Counted from the stretch's first letter, positions 33,236-42,585 are shown. The stretch: 64,000 nucleotides of DNA from Bog-532 sp963830385 (GCA_963830385.1 CAWHMD010000010.1:1-64000), one strand, 5' to 3'. A program made the numbers and translations. Notes: generated by a model not told the origin, from the letters alone.

Positions 33236-34738
33236 GTGTCACCACACAGGCGGCCCGGCCCGGGCACGCTCGGGCGACCGCCCGCCCCGCGGCCCGACGA
33301 CGCCGCCGCCTACGCCACCGCGCCCGTCGCCCCGCGCGGGCCGCAGACCGGGCGCGGGGAGGCCGGGCGCGGGGAGACCGGGGACGGGGAGCGGGGGGCC
33401 ACCGCACCATCTCCGGCTGGCCCTCCCCCTGGGAACGTTTTCAAAAAAAACGGAACGGGCGCGGACGGGGAACCGGCGCCGGGGCGGCACCGGCGGGCAC
33501 CGGAAAAGCAGGCCACCTACCGTGAGGTGTTCGCGATCCGCGAGTTCCGCGGGGTGTGGTCCGCGCAGGTGCTGTCCTACGCCGGCGACCAGTTCGCGCA
33601 GGTGGCGATCGCGGTGCTGGTGTACCACCGGACCGGGTCGGCGCTGCTGACGGCGCTCGCGTACGCGCTGACCTACCTGCCGCCGATCGCGGGCGGGCCG
33701 CTGCTGGCCGGGCTCGCCGACCTGTTCCCGCGCCGCCGGGTGATGATCGTCTGCGACCTGATCCGGGCCGGGCTGGTCTCGCTGATGGCCATCCCCAGCA
33801 TGCCGTTCGCCGGGCTGTGCGGGCTGCTGTTCCTGACCGTGCTGCTCGGCGCGCCGTTCTCGTCGGCCCGGTCGGCGCTGCTGCCGGACGTGCTGCCCGG
33901 GGACAAGTTCGTGGTCGGCTCCGCGATCGGCAACATCAGCTTCCAGGCCAGCCAGATCCTCGGCTTCGTGGCCGGGGCCGCGGTCGTGGCCGTGCTCAAC
34001 CCGTACGGGACCCTGGGCACCGACGCGATCACGTTCGTGCTGTCGGCCGTGATCGTGGCCGGCTGGGTCAGGCCGCGGCCGTCCCCGCACCGCGAGCCGG
34101 GCAAACGGCCGTCGCTGTGGGCGATCTCGCGGGAGGGCGTGAGCACGGTGTTCGGCAACCCGGTGCTGCGCACGCTGCTGCTGTTCGGCTGGCTGGCCGG
34201 CTTCTGCATCGTGCCCGAGGGCCTGGCGGCGCCATACGCGCACTCACTGCACGGCAGCGCGCTGACCGTCGGGCTGCTGATGGCGGCCATGCCGCTGGGG
34301 GTGGTGGCCGGCTCGTTCGCATTCGGCCGGCTGTTCACGCCCTCGGGGCGGATCCGGATCATGGGCTGGCTGGCCATGGCGTCCTGTGCGCCGTTGATCG
34401 GCAGCGCGTTCTCCCCGCCGCTGTGGGCGGTGCTGCTGCTGTGGGGCCTGGCCGGCGCCGGCGAGGCCTACCAGCTGGCCGCGGCGGCCGCGTTCGTGCA
34501 GAACCTGACCCCGGCGTCCCGGGCCCGGGCGTTCGGGCTGGCCCAGTCGGGCCTGCTGGCCGTGCAGGGGCTCGGCATCCTGGCCGGCGGCGCGGTGGCC
34601 AACTTCACCGGGGCGCCGGTCGCGGTCGGGCTGGCCGGGCTGCTGGGGCTGTGCGCCGCCGCCCTGCTGGCCATGAGCTGGACGCTGCGCCGCGGCGAGG
34701 TGATCTCGGCCGTACGGGCCCACGCCGCCGACGGCTAG
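33236..34738 (+). CDS. MFS transporter
   Basis: A 500-aa transporter. After a disordered, Arg/Gly/Pro-rich N-terminus of about 90 residues come 12 predicted helices starting FRGVWSAQVLSYAGDQFAQV. The loop 2-3 motif-like GLADLFPRRRVMIVCDLIRA and later VLNPYGTLGTDAITFVLSAV point to the MFS_3/enterobactin-exporter (EntS-like) group, which pumps out siderophores or drugs. The long N-terminus is unusual and includes a run of eight A bases (33443-33450). A later start near codon 90 is possible, so the 5' end is uncertain. It is not linked to a siderophore cluster here. Confidence 0.82.
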   Translation: MSPHRRPGPGTLGRPPAPRPDDAAAYATAPVAPRGPQTGRGEAGRGETGDGERGATAPSPAGPPPGNVFKKNGTGADGEPAPGRHRRAPEKQATYREVFAIREFRGVWSAQVLSYAGDQFAQVAIAVLVYHRTGSALLTALAYALTYLPPIAGGPLLAGLADLFPRRRVMIVCDLIRAGLVSLMAIPSMPFAGLCGLLFLTVLLGAPFSSARSALLPDVLPGDKFVVGSAIGNISFQASQILGFVAGAAVVAVLNPYGTLGTDAITFVLSAVIVAGWVRPRPSPHREPGKRPSLWAISREGVSTVFGNPVLRTLLLFGWLAGFCIVPEGLAAPYAHSLHGSALTVGLLMAAMPLGVVAGSFAFGRLFTPSGRIRIMGWLAMASCAPLIGSAFSPPLWAVLLLWGLAGAGEAYQLAAAAAFVQNLTPASRARAFGLAQSGLLAVQGLGILAGGAVANFTGAPVAVGLAGLLGLCAAALLAMSWTLRRGEVISAVRAHAADG

Positions 34739-34992
34739 CGCTGCTGCTTGCTGACCAGGTTCTCGACGATGGACTTCTCGCCCTCCTCCGGGATCACCGC
34801 CCACGCGATCAGGTAGATCAGGGCGCCCAGGCCCCAGAAGATCGTGAACACCGCGAAACCGAGCCGGATCAGGTTGACGTCGATCCCGAAGTGAGCGGCC
34901 AGGCCCGCGCAGACGCCGGCCACCATCCTCCCCTCACGGGGCCGGACCAACTGCTTGGCTGGGGTGGCGCCATGGCCGTTGTTCTCACTCAT
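34735..34992 (-). CDS. PspC domain membrane protein
   Basis: An 85-aa protein: a short Asn-rich start (MSENNGHGATPAKQLVRPRE) then the PspC signature GRMVAGVCAGLAAHFGIDVN, followed by one hydrophobic helix (FAVFTIFWGLGALIYLIAWA) and VIPEE. PspC homologues take part in envelope stress response. The 3' end overlaps the convergent MFS gene by 4 bases. ATG 35004 is an alternative start; neither has a strong ribosome site. Confidence 0.85.
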   Translation of the reverse strand: MSENNGHGATPAKQLVRPREGRMVAGVCAGLAAHFGIDVNLIRLGFAVFTIFWGLGALIYLIAWAVIPEEGEKSIVENLVSKQQR

Positions 34993-35085
34993 GGTTTCGA
35001 TCATGCCCGCTGTGCGGAGGTTCCGACATAGGGATTTTCCCCGGTTATTACCCTGGTGCCAGTAAGCCCGAGAGAGGACGTGCCG

Positions 35086-36255
35086 ATGCCTTCCCCCGCC
35101 GCCGAAACCGACCTGCTGCGCATCGATGACCAACTGACCTCCGACGAACGGCTGGTCCGCGACACGGTGCGCGAGTTCACCGCCGACCGCATCGAGCCGC
35201 ACATCGCGGACTGGTTCGAGACGGGCACCGTGCCCGGTGACCTCATGCCCGAGCTGGGCAAGCTGGGTCTGCTGGGCATGCACCTGACCGGGTACGGGTG
35301 CGCGGGGATGGGCGCGGTCGCCTACGGCGTGGCCTGCCGGGAACTGGAGGCGGCCGATTCCGGGCTGCGCAGCATGGTGTCGGTCCAGGGGTCGCTGGCC
35401 ATGTTCCCGATCTGGAAGTACGGCTCGGACGAGCAGAAGGAGGAGTGGCTGCCGAAGATGGCCACCGGCGAGGCCGTCGGCTGCTTCGGGCTGACCGAGC
35501 CGGACCACGGCTCCGACCCGTCCGGGATGAGCACCCGGGCCCGCCGGGACGGCCCGGACTGGCTGCTGTCCGGCGCCAAGATGTGGATCACCAACGGCAG
35601 CATCGCCGACATCGCCGTGGTCTGGGCCTCCACCGACGAGGGGGTCCGCGGGTTCCTGGTGCCCCGCGGCACGCCCGGCTTTACCACCAACGACATGCAC
35701 AAGAAGATGGCGCTGCGCGCGTCCGTCACCTCCGAGCTGCACTTCGACGACGTCCGGCTGCCGGCCGCCGCGATGCTGCCGGGGGTGCAGGGGCTCAAGG
35801 GCCCGCTGTCGTGCCTGAGCGAGGCCCGGTTCGGCATCCTCTGGGGCGTCACCGGGGCCGCCCGCGCCTGCTTCGAGGCGGCGGTCGGCTACGCGTTGAC
35901 CCGTGAGCAGTTCGGCAGGCCGATCGGCGGCTTCCAGCTGACCCAGGGCAAGCTGGCGTGGATGGCCTCCGACCTCGGGCGCGCGCAGCTGCTGGCGTTG
36001 CACCTGGGACGGATGAAAGAGTCCGGCGGGCTGCGACCGGAGCAGGTCAGCGTGGGCAAAATGAGCAACGTGCGAACGGCCATCGACATCGCCCGGCAAG
36101 CCCGCACGATCCTCGGCGCCAACGGTGTGACCCTCGAATACCCCGTCATCCGCCACGCCAACAACCTCGAGGCGGTCCTGACCTACGAGGGCACCGAGGA
36201 GATCCACGCGCTGGCCATCGGCCAGGCCATCACCGGGATCTCCGCCTACCGCTGA
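35086..36255 (+). CDS. Acyl-CoA dehydrogenase (glutaryl-CoA dehydrogenase-like)
   Basis: A 389-aa FAD flavoenzyme oxidising an acyl-CoA thioester to the enoyl form. Signatures are GCFGLTEPDHGSDPSGMSTR (FAD/substrate lid), LSGAKMWITNGSIADIAVVW, RQARTILGANGVTLEYPVIR and the catalytic Glu in VLTYEGTEEIHALAIGQAIT. The position of this Glu in the Y-E-G-T motif is the GCDH/SCAD type. ATG 35086 follows AGAGAGGAC. No electron-transfer flavoprotein or CoA ligase is adjacent. Chain-length preference is unknown. Confidence 0.9.
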   Translation: MPSPAAETDLLRIDDQLTSDERLVRDTVREFTADRIEPHIADWFETGTVPGDLMPELGKLGLLGMHLTGYGCAGMGAVAYGVACRELEAADSGLRSMVSVQGSLAMFPIWKYGSDEQKEEWLPKMATGEAVGCFGLTEPDHGSDPSGMSTRARRDGPDWLLSGAKMWITNGSIADIAVVWASTDEGVRGFLVPRGTPGFTTNDMHKKMALRASVTSELHFDDVRLPAAAMLPGVQGLKGPLSCLSEARFGILWGVTGAARACFEAAVGYALTREQFGRPIGGFQLTQGKLAWMASDLGRAQLLALHLGRMKESGGLRPEQVSVGKMSNVRTAIDIARQARTILGANGVTLEYPVIRHANNLEAVLTYEGTEEIHALAIGQAITGISAYR

Positions 36256-36340
36256 GCGGAGACGGGCGCGGGACCTTCGGCCGCTGCGTTCATCCGTATT
36301 GGTCGGTACTCTTCTTGGTGGCACACACCCGTGTGCCGCC

Positions 36341-36415
36341 GGGGCGCTAGCTCAATGGCAGAGCAGCGGACTTTTAATCCGTGGGTTCAGGGTTCGAGTC
36401 CCTGGCGCCCCACCA
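36341..36415 (+). tRNA. tRNA-Lys (TTT)
   Basis: Acceptor GGGGCGC/GCGCCCC, D arm AGCTCAATGGCAGAGC, anticodon arm with loop CTTTTAA (anticodon TTT), and T arm GGGTTCGAGTCCC. The 3' CCA is encoded (36413-36415). A low-GC gene starts about 200 bases downstream, so this tRNA may have served as an integration site, although no repeat of its 3' end was found nearby. Confidence 0.95.
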
Positions 36416-36610
36416 GTATCAGCACGTCTAGTTGGGCTGCCCGGCGCTGCTGGCCAGACGGTCGGCGCTCAGCCGGACATCGGAGGCTGGATGGGGCCCG
36501 CTTGGCCTAACCATTTGCTCACCTGGTGACCCAGCGGAACGAATCTCCCTATTTATTGCCAAGCGCTGTTCATAAATGCATTATGTACAGCACAAAGCAG
36601 GGGGGCCGTC

Positions 36611-37576
36611 ATGTCACGGGTAAACCGACAAAACTACTTAATCAGGCCGATACTCACCCTCGGAGCCATCGTAGCGACCGTCTTCGTCGCGGCATGTTCC
36701 TCCACACCTTCATCCGACTCGTCGGCCGGATCTGATACCAGTGGATCGAGCGAGCCGTCCTTCTCGGCGTCCGAACAGCCCTCATTCATCGCCTCTTCCC
36801 CGGCACCAAATACCGGCAGCGGCCTTGATTGCGACAGCAGTTCTGCCACTCCGGTGTATTTCTCATTTCCAACTGGCGCGAGCGCACCGGGCTTGACCGG
36901 GTGCACGAACAGCGACCAGTCGGAAACTACGATCACGAACAGTGAGACCTCAGACGTCGTGTGGGTTGTCGTACAACCCGCTGAGTCAAACCCGACTCTC
37001 GACCAGGATTTCAATGAAAATCTGCCCTTGGCGAGCCTGTTCTTTAGATCTTACCTTTTCAATTCCTCAAACTCTTCCAGCACGATCGAGCCCGGCGTCT
37101 ACCAGACGTATCCCGTGGAACCGGCCGACATAAAGGTTCAGGAAGCCCCTGGCCTGCAGTCCGCCTGGGCAGTTTCGTCGCTGCTCGCCCGAGCAACAGA
37201 TAAAGGAGGCGACCAGCTCAAATCCACTCTGGAGGATAGTGGCAGCAAACTGAGTCAGGCCGTAGCCACGTGCGTATCCGCCGGTTACGATTTCGGGCAG
37301 CAACTTCAGAGTAATAGCCAGGCACAACAGCCGCTCTCAGCGGAAGATATCCAGAAAGATCTTTCGTCAGACGTCGGCATCTGGAAGGGCACCTCGGATT
37401 GCAGCGAGAAGCTAGAGGCTGCTAATGAAGAGTCTGAGAGCAACGCCGAAGTTCCCGATCTCTCGCCGCACAACGTGCAGGCCGAGACAACCAAGGTCCC
37501 CGCCTGGGAAGACGCTGGCTCTGACATCGGCCACGCCTTGGCCCACGACGTCGAGGACCTCCACCTGCACGATTGA
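36611..37576 (+). CDS. Low-GC secreted lipoprotein of unknown function
   Basis: A 321-aa protein with an N-terminal signal (IRPILTLGAIVATVFVAACS) whose VAAC lipobox predicts lipidation of Cys29 and anchoring outside the membrane. A Ser-rich linker (about residues 30-75) is followed by a domain with scattered Asp/Glu/Ser. Third codon positions are much less GC-rich than in neighbouring genes, and AT-rich DNA starts right after tRNA-Lys, so lateral acquisition is likely. No family is recognised. A GGGGGGCC ribosome site precedes ATG 36611; TTGCCA and CATTAT upstream may be -35/-10 elements. Confidence 0.7.
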   Translation: MSRVNRQNYLIRPILTLGAIVATVFVAACSSTPSSDSSAGSDTSGSSEPSFSASEQPSFIASSPAPNTGSGLDCDSSSATPVYFSFPTGASAPGLTGCTNSDQSETTITNSETSDVVWVVVQPAESNPTLDQDFNENLPLASLFFRSYLFNSSNSSSTIEPGVYQTYPVEPADIKVQEAPGLQSAWAVSSLLARATDKGGDQLKSTLEDSGSKLSQAVATCVSAGYDFGQQLQSNSQAQQPLSAEDIQKDLSSDVGIWKGTSDCSEKLEAANEESESNAEVPDLSPHNVQAETTKVPAWEDAGSDIGHALAHDVEDLHLHD

Positions 37577-37592
37577 CCAACGCTGGGCCTGC

Positions 37593-37946
37593 TCAATCTG
37601 AAGCTTCCGCTTCGGGCTGTTCGCTCCGCGAGCCTTCGGCCGGGCCGAAGAACACCAGCAACGCCAGGCCCTCGCTGATGTCGTGGAAACGGTGGACCTC
37701 GTGCGCGGGCACGAACAGGGTGGTGCCCGGCCCGATGTCGATGGTCTGGCCGCCCGAGGTGAACCGGGCGCGCCCGGAGGTGACGACGTACACCTCGTCC
37801 TCGGCGTGCGGGCTCTGCCCGTCGTCGGCCCCGGCCCGCAGGCAGTACGTGCCGACGCTCAGGTCCGGACGGCGCAGGTGCTCCAGGTAGCTGGCGCCGT
37901 TCTCGCCGGGATCGGTGTAGCGGCCGGCCGCCTCGATGATCTCCAC
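37593..37946 (-). CDS. Cupin domain protein
   Basis: A 117-aa single cupin barrel. Motif 1 is seen as SPHAEDEVYVVTSGRARFTS (His, Glu-type metal ligands with E in DEVYVV) and motif 2 as PGTTLFVPAHEVHRFHDISE (second His at VHRFH). Cupins of this size may be dioxygenases, isomerases or binding proteins. The start lies close to a cluster of GATC-rich bases without a clear ribosome site. It is convergent with the lipoprotein gene and its 3' end is 16 bases from that gene's stop. Confidence 0.85.
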   Translation of the reverse strand: MEIIEAAGRYTDPGENGASYLEHLRRPDLSVGTYCLRAGADDGQSPHAEDEVYVVTSGRARFTSGGQTIDIGPGTTLFVPAHEVHRFHDISEGLALLVFFGPAEGSRSEQPEAEASD

Positions 37947-38085
37947 GACCCGACGGTATCCGGCCGCCTCGGTTCACGCCCGGGCGCGGGCAGATGTATG
38001 GACAAGATGGGTGTAACCGGTGTCATCCGGCCGGTGGGCTGCTGCGTCGTATGAACAGCGTGAATCTCCGAGGGGAGGGCCTGCG

Positions 38086-38814
38086 GTGACATACCCGGAT
38101 GACCCGCTCAGACAGCCACGTTTTGTCCCGGTGGATCAGGCGCGTGACACCGGATGGGACTCGTTCCCGCCGGCCGCGCCGGGCCCAGCCTCTCTCCACT
38201 CGCAGCGGGCCACGCCGCTGCCGCCCACCTCCATCCGCGCGCAGCGAGCCACAGCACCACAGCACCGGCCGGAACGGGCTCGCGGCCGCGGCCTGCGCAT
38301 CACCCTGAGCGCCCTGGGCGTGATCGTCGCGTTCGGGCTCGGTGGTGCCGCGATGCTGCTGTGGCAGGGCCACCCGTTGCCGTGGCGGGACCACACCCTC
38401 GCCACCTCGGCGCCGATCGCTCCGGCCGAACCGGCTACCGCGGCTCGGGTGCAGAAAGCAGCGGACGCCTACTTCGGCTTCTACGCAGCCGGGCAGTACG
38501 CCACCACGTACCAGCTGCTGTCCCCGTCCGCCCGGGCCACGGTCCGCGAGTCGACCTGGGCGGGTGCGTATCAGGCGTGCATCAACCACTCCACCCAGCT
38601 GGCGTACGACGTGTCCCAACCGGAAGTCAGTGGAACGACGGGCGTGGTCCGGGTGGCGATCCAGGGCGCCCTGTCCAAGCTGGGCAGTGAGGAAGCCAGC
38701 TTCACCTACAGCGGCGGCCGCTGGTGGTACGTCCCGCCCAACATGTCAGCCTTCCAGGGCCACACCACCGCCCAGGCCGTTGTCGCCCTGAAGGCCGCCA
38801 AGCTGTGCAGCTAG
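38086..38814 (+). CDS. Single-pass membrane protein with extracytoplasmic DUF4878/NTF2-like domain
   Basis: A 242-aa protein: a Pro/Arg-rich cytoplasmic N-terminus, one TM helix (ITLSALGVIVAFGLGGAAML, about 71-90), a short linker, then an extracellular alpha+beta domain (KAADAYFGFYAAGQYATTYQ and VRVAIQGALSKLGSEEASFT) that recalls lumazine- or NTF2-like extracytoplasmic folds. GGGGAGGG precedes GTG 38086. Its stop and that of the convergent LuxR gene share the tetramer CTAG at 38811-38814. The role is unknown. Confidence 0.65.
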   Translation: MTYPDDPLRQPRFVPVDQARDTGWDSFPPAAPGPASLHSQRATPLPPTSIRAQRATAPQHRPERARGRGLRITLSALGVIVAFGLGGAAMLLWQGHPLPWRDHTLATSAPIAPAEPATAARVQKAADAYFGFYAAGQYATTYQLLSPSARATVRESTWAGAYQACINHSTQLAYDVSQPEVSGTTGVVRVAIQGALSKLGSEEASFTYSGGRWWYVPPNMSAFQGHTTAQAVVALKAAKLCS

Positions 38815-41618
38815 ATGGCGGCCGGCCGGGCCCAGCTCTCGACGAAGCGCCGTAGCTGCTGCCGCCCGCGCAGGCCGCACTTGGCGTAGATGTTGCCCAG
38901 GTGGTATTCGACCGCCTTGCGGCTGACGAACAGTTCGGCGGCGATCTCGGGGTTGGACATGCCCTTGCCGACCAGGTGGGCCACTTCGGTTTCCCGGCTG
39001 GTGAGGGCCAGGGCCGACCGTTTCCGGGCCGAGCTGCCCGCGCTGCCTGCGCTGCCTGGGCTGGCCGGGAGGCGGCAGGCGGCCAGCTCCGTTTCGGTCC
39101 GGGTGATGAACGGGGCGGCGCGTAGCGCCTGGAACGCCTGGTCGGCCCGCCGCAGCCGGTCGACGGCCGGCCGTCGCTGGCCGGTGCGCCGGAGCAACCG
39201 GCCGTGGGCCAGCTGCAGCCGGGCCTGGTAGACCGGGCTGCCCGCCTCGCCGGTGGTAGCCGCCTCGCCGGCCTCGTAGAGCTTCAACGCCCGCTCGGGG
39301 TCGCCCCGCTGCTCGGCCAGCCAGCCTTCCAGCCAGGCCAGGGCGGGCGCGAGGTAGCCGACCTGGCCGCTGTCGGCCCGCAGCTGGCTCAGCACCGAGG
39401 ATGCCTTTTCCAGCTGGCCCGATCCCATCAGGCCCTCGGCCAGCAGCGGCCGCCACAGCACCGCGTACACACGGCTGCGGCCGTCCAGGACCGACGCGTC
39501 CTGCCAGGGGCCGAGCGCGTCGGCCACGCCCAGGTAGTCACCGGCGGCCTGGCCGACCAGGGCCCGGGCCATCGCCGCGTAGACCCGCTCCTGGCCGTAG
39601 TCCACCCGCGCGGCGGCGTCGGTGGCCAGCCGCGCGTGGCTCTCCGCCTCGGCCGTCGCGCCGCGCCCGGCCGGCACACAGCCGGCCGCCAGGTGCAGCA
39701 GCGGCAGCTCGAACTGGCGGGAGTGGATGGCGAGGGCCGAGAATCCCTGCTCGACCGTGAGCAGCACGTCGTCCCAGGCACCGGCCAGGTACTGGGCCAT
39801 GGCCAGGTAGAAATAGGCGCGCAGGCCGAGGGTGAGCGTCGCGCCCTGGCGGACCAGCCCGAGGCTGGCGGTCAGGTCGGTGATGGCCGGGTCGAGGTCA
39901 CCGGCCATCAGCCGGTACACGCCGCGGAAGGCCAGGCCGTCGATGTCGATCCGGCTGACCCGGGCCGGGTCGGCCGGCAGCTGCGCCAGCTCGGCCAGGG
40001 CGGCGCCGGGCCCGGACACCTGGGCGGCGCCGATGGCGACCAGCGTGCGGGTCTGGCTGGCGGCCGCCGGGTCCAGGGACGCGGTGCCCAGCGCCTGGTG
40101 CCCGAACGCCATCACCTTCTCCCCCTCCCCGAGCAGCGTGTAGGTACCGGACAGGCGGTTGGCGATCAGGGCAATCAGCGGCAGGCGGTCCGGGCCGTCC
40201 AGCTGCTGCGCTTGCGCCAGCGCCTCGCTGAACCGCCGTTCCGCCTCGGCCAGCTGACCGCGGGCGAAGGCCATCGCGCCCAGCACGCAGCTGCGCAGCG
40301 GCGACGGCGACGCCGCTTCCACCGCCTCGCGCAGGGCGGCGCCGCGGGATTCCTCGGCCAGCATCAGGTGCAGCGCCGCGGTCAGCAGCCGCCGTTCCCG
40401 GCCGGCCCGGCCCGGCGAGATGCTGGAGGCCCACTGCAGGTGGGTGGCGGCCAGCGCCAGCCGGCCACCGGCGGCCTCGTGTCCGGCCAGCGCCTCCAGC
40501 TGAGCGGCCAGGTCCTCGTCGGGCTGGTCGAGGGCGGCCACCCGGTGCTCCCACGAGGCCGCTTCGCCGACCACCGAGGCGGCCCGGTCGTGCATCCGCC
40601 CGCGCTCGGTAGCGGTGATGCGCGCGTAGATGGCGTCCCGGACCAGCAGGTGCCGCAGCTCCACCGGGCAGACCGGGTCCTCCGGCCACCAGTCGACCAG
40701 GCCTGCCGCCACCGCCGGTTCGATCGCCGTGCTGGGCGAGCCGGCCTGGGCCGCCTGGCCGAGCTGGGCCAGCGGCATTCGCTGGTTGAGCACCGCCAGC
40801 ATCTCCACGATGGTGCGGGTCTCGGGCGGCAGCCCCCGCAGCTGATCGCCGACGGCGGCGGCCAGCGACCGGGGCAGCGCGTGCGGCTCGTGCCCCCGCG
40901 CCGCCAGCGCGGCCCCGTCGTTGAGCAGCGTGCGCAGGTACAGCGGATGACCGCCGGTGTCCTTGTACAGGCGGTCGACCACGCCGTCGTCCGCCGAATC
41001 GGGCCTGAGCGTGCTGACCAGCGAGGCCACCTCGTCCGGGCCGAGGCCCGCGAGCGTCACCGGCAGCCGGTTCTCCGCGCTGGCCAGCATCCGCTGGGCC
41101 GCCCCGTTCAGGCGCTCGTGGGGTCCGCGGTAGGTGACCACCGTCAGCACCGGGTCGACCGACAGCCGCCGCAGCATGAACATCAGCGCCTCCACCGACT
41201 TGCGGTCGGCCCACTGCAGATCATCGAGGAAGATCGCCACCGGTCCCGCCGCCAGCAGCCCGCTCACCACCTCGAGCAGCTGCGCGCCGGCGGCGAACGA
41301 CGAGATGTCCGAGTCCGCCGACCCCGGCGGTCCGGTCAGCGGGGACGTCACCCCGGTCGCTCGCAGCCACTGATCGGCGAGCCCGAAGTCCAGGTCCGTT
41401 TCGGCCTGATCGGCCCGGGCGGACAGCAACTGCCAGGCGACGCTTCCGTCGCCGGCCAGGACCCGGCGGGCCAGCGCCGTCTTCCCGACGCCGGGCTCGC
41501 CCTCGATCGTCACCAGCCACGGCTGGCCCGTCTCGACCATGGCGACGACCTGCGCAGCCCGGGCCAGTTCGGCCGCCCGGCCCACGAAGACCTCCAGCGG
41601 CGGCTGCCGGTCCCCCAC
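38811..41618 (-). CDS. LAL-type LuxR regulator with N-terminal AAA ATPase
   Basis: A 935-aa large ATP-binding LuxR regulator (MalT-like). Walker A is at the N-terminus (LVTIEGEPGVGKTALARRVL). Walker B is GPVAIFLDDLQWADRKSVEA. A helical sensor region is followed by TPR-like repeats in the middle, and the C-terminal LuxR HTH is LTSRETEVAHLVGKGMSNPE continuing IAAELFVSRKAVEYHLGNIY. Such proteins switch on metabolic or antibiotic genes upon binding an inducer. GTG 41618 has GAGGTGGG upstream. The likely target is unknown; the next co-oriented gene upstream is a DMT transporter, but spacing suggests separate transcription. Confidence 0.93.
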   Translation of the reverse strand: MGDRQPPLEVFVGRAAELARAAQVVAMVETGQPWLVTIEGEPGVGKTALARRVLAGDGSVAWQLLSARADQAETDLDFGLADQWLRATGVTSPLTGPPGSADSDISSFAAGAQLLEVVSGLLAAGPVAIFLDDLQWADRKSVEALMFMLRRLSVDPVLTVVTYRGPHERLNGAAQRMLASAENRLPVTLAGLGPDEVASLVSTLRPDSADDGVVDRLYKDTGGHPLYLRTLLNDGAALAARGHEPHALPRSLAAAVGDQLRGLPPETRTIVEMLAVLNQRMPLAQLGQAAQAGSPSTAIEPAVAAGLVDWWPEDPVCPVELRHLLVRDAIYARITATERGRMHDRAASVVGEAASWEHRVAALDQPDEDLAAQLEALAGHEAAGGRLALAATHLQWASSISPGRAGRERRLLTAALHLMLAEESRGAALREAVEAASPSPLRSCVLGAMAFARGQLAEAERRFSEALAQAQQLDGPDRLPLIALIANRLSGTYTLLGEGEKVMAFGHQALGTASLDPAAASQTRTLVAIGAAQVSGPGAALAELAQLPADPARVSRIDIDGLAFRGVYRLMAGDLDPAITDLTASLGLVRQGATLTLGLRAYFYLAMAQYLAGAWDDVLLTVEQGFSALAIHSRQFELPLLHLAAGCVPAGRGATAEAESHARLATDAAARVDYGQERVYAAMARALVGQAAGDYLGVADALGPWQDASVLDGRSRVYAVLWRPLLAEGLMGSGQLEKASSVLSQLRADSGQVGYLAPALAWLEGWLAEQRGDPERALKLYEAGEAATTGEAGSPVYQARLQLAHGRLLRRTGQRRPAVDRLRRADQAFQALRAAPFITRTETELAACRLPASPGSAGSAGSSARKRSALALTSRETEVAHLVGKGMSNPEIAAELFVSRKAVEYHLGNIYAKCGLRGRQQLRRFVESWARPAAI

Positions 41619-41724
41619 GCGCCCACCTCGCTCCCGCCCCAGTGTCAGCCACCCGGTGCCGCCACAAAGTCCACGCGCCTCAGCCAAAAGCGCTGCATAT
41701 GGATGAAAACGCTAGTCTCGGCGC

Positions 41725-42585
41725 TCAGTCAACCGTTGCCGCGGGCTCCATCGTGGCCGGGGCGGTCTGAGTGAGCACCACCACCCCGGCGCACATCACC
41801 GCGAAGGCGAGCACCGCGACCACGACCGTGAGCGCGTCCGGCACGAAGTGCTCCCCGAACAACCACATGCTCAGCACGATGCTGACCAGCGGATCGACGA
41901 TGACCAGGAACGGCTGTGACACCCGCAACGGGCCTGCCTGCAGCGCCCACTGCTCCAGCAGCACCCCGGCCAGGCCGCCGGCCGCGAGCGCGTAGACCGG
42001 CCAGTGGGTGAACATCCCGCCCGCGCCGAACTGGGTGATCGTGTCGGTGGTGGCCTTGATGAACGTCGCCTCCAGCGCCCACGCGATCGCCGCGGCGGAC
42101 CCCCAGAACCCGGCCCGTAGACCAGGCCCGGCCACCCGCCCGGCCGCCATCAGGGCCGCGATGACGACGGTGCAGGCGATGATGGCGGCGGCCCAGTGCC
42201 CGCTGGCCGGGGTCAGATTCCCGCCCTGCGGCTCGCTGGCCACCAGGAACACCGCCAGGCCGAGGCAGGCCAGGCCGCCCCCGGTCCAGGCGGCGGGCCG
42301 GATCGTCTGGCGGATCCAGACCCGGCGCAGGACCAGGGTGAGGACCAGCTCGATGACCAGCAGCGGCTGCACCACCGAGACCTCACCGTTGTGCAGCGCC
42401 AGCGCCTGGAACACGAACGCGGCCGCCTGGGCCGCCCAGCCCAGCAGCCACAACGGGTTACGCAGCAGGTAGAGGATCAGCCGCAAGCCCGACGACCGGT
42501 GCGGATCACTCACGCTGGCGACGTGCCGGGTTGTGACGCTGACCGCATTGGACAACGCCGCAAGCAGGGCAAAAACGATCACCAC
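41725..42585 (-). CDS. DMT superfamily transporter (EamA-like)
   Basis: A 286-aa protein with about 9-10 hydrophobic helices. The start is MVIVFALLAALSNAVSVTTR. EVSVVQPLLVIELVLTLVLR and the second half repeat (VSQPFLVIVDPLVSIVLSMW) form the internal duplicated EamA unit. It exports a small metabolite. Its promoter is separated from the ABC operon by stacked hairpins. Substrate unknown. Confidence 0.85.
   Translation of the reverse strand: MVIVFALLAALSNAVSVTTRHVASVSDPHRSSGLRLILYLLRNPLWLLGWAAQAAAFVFQALALHNGEVSVVQPLLVIELVLTLVLRRVWIRQTIRPAAWTGGGLACLGLAVFLVASEPQGGNLTPASGHWAAAIIACTVVIAALMAAGRVAGPGLRAGFWGSAAAIAWALEATFIKATTDTITQFGAGGMFTHWPVYALAAGGLAGVLLEQWALQAGPLRVSQPFLVIVDPLVSIVLSMWLFGEHFVPDALTVVVAVLAFAVMCAGVVVLTQTAPATMEPAATVD

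Noticed and set aside
36416..37600. Attachment-site repeat of tRNA-Lys
   Set aside because: No copy of the tRNA 3' end was found downstream within the low-GC segment, so an att site is not called.
39204..41774. 856-codon plus-strand frame opposite the LuxR gene
   Set aside because: The antisense LAL protein has full motifs, while this frame is Arg/Gln/Gly rich without domains.
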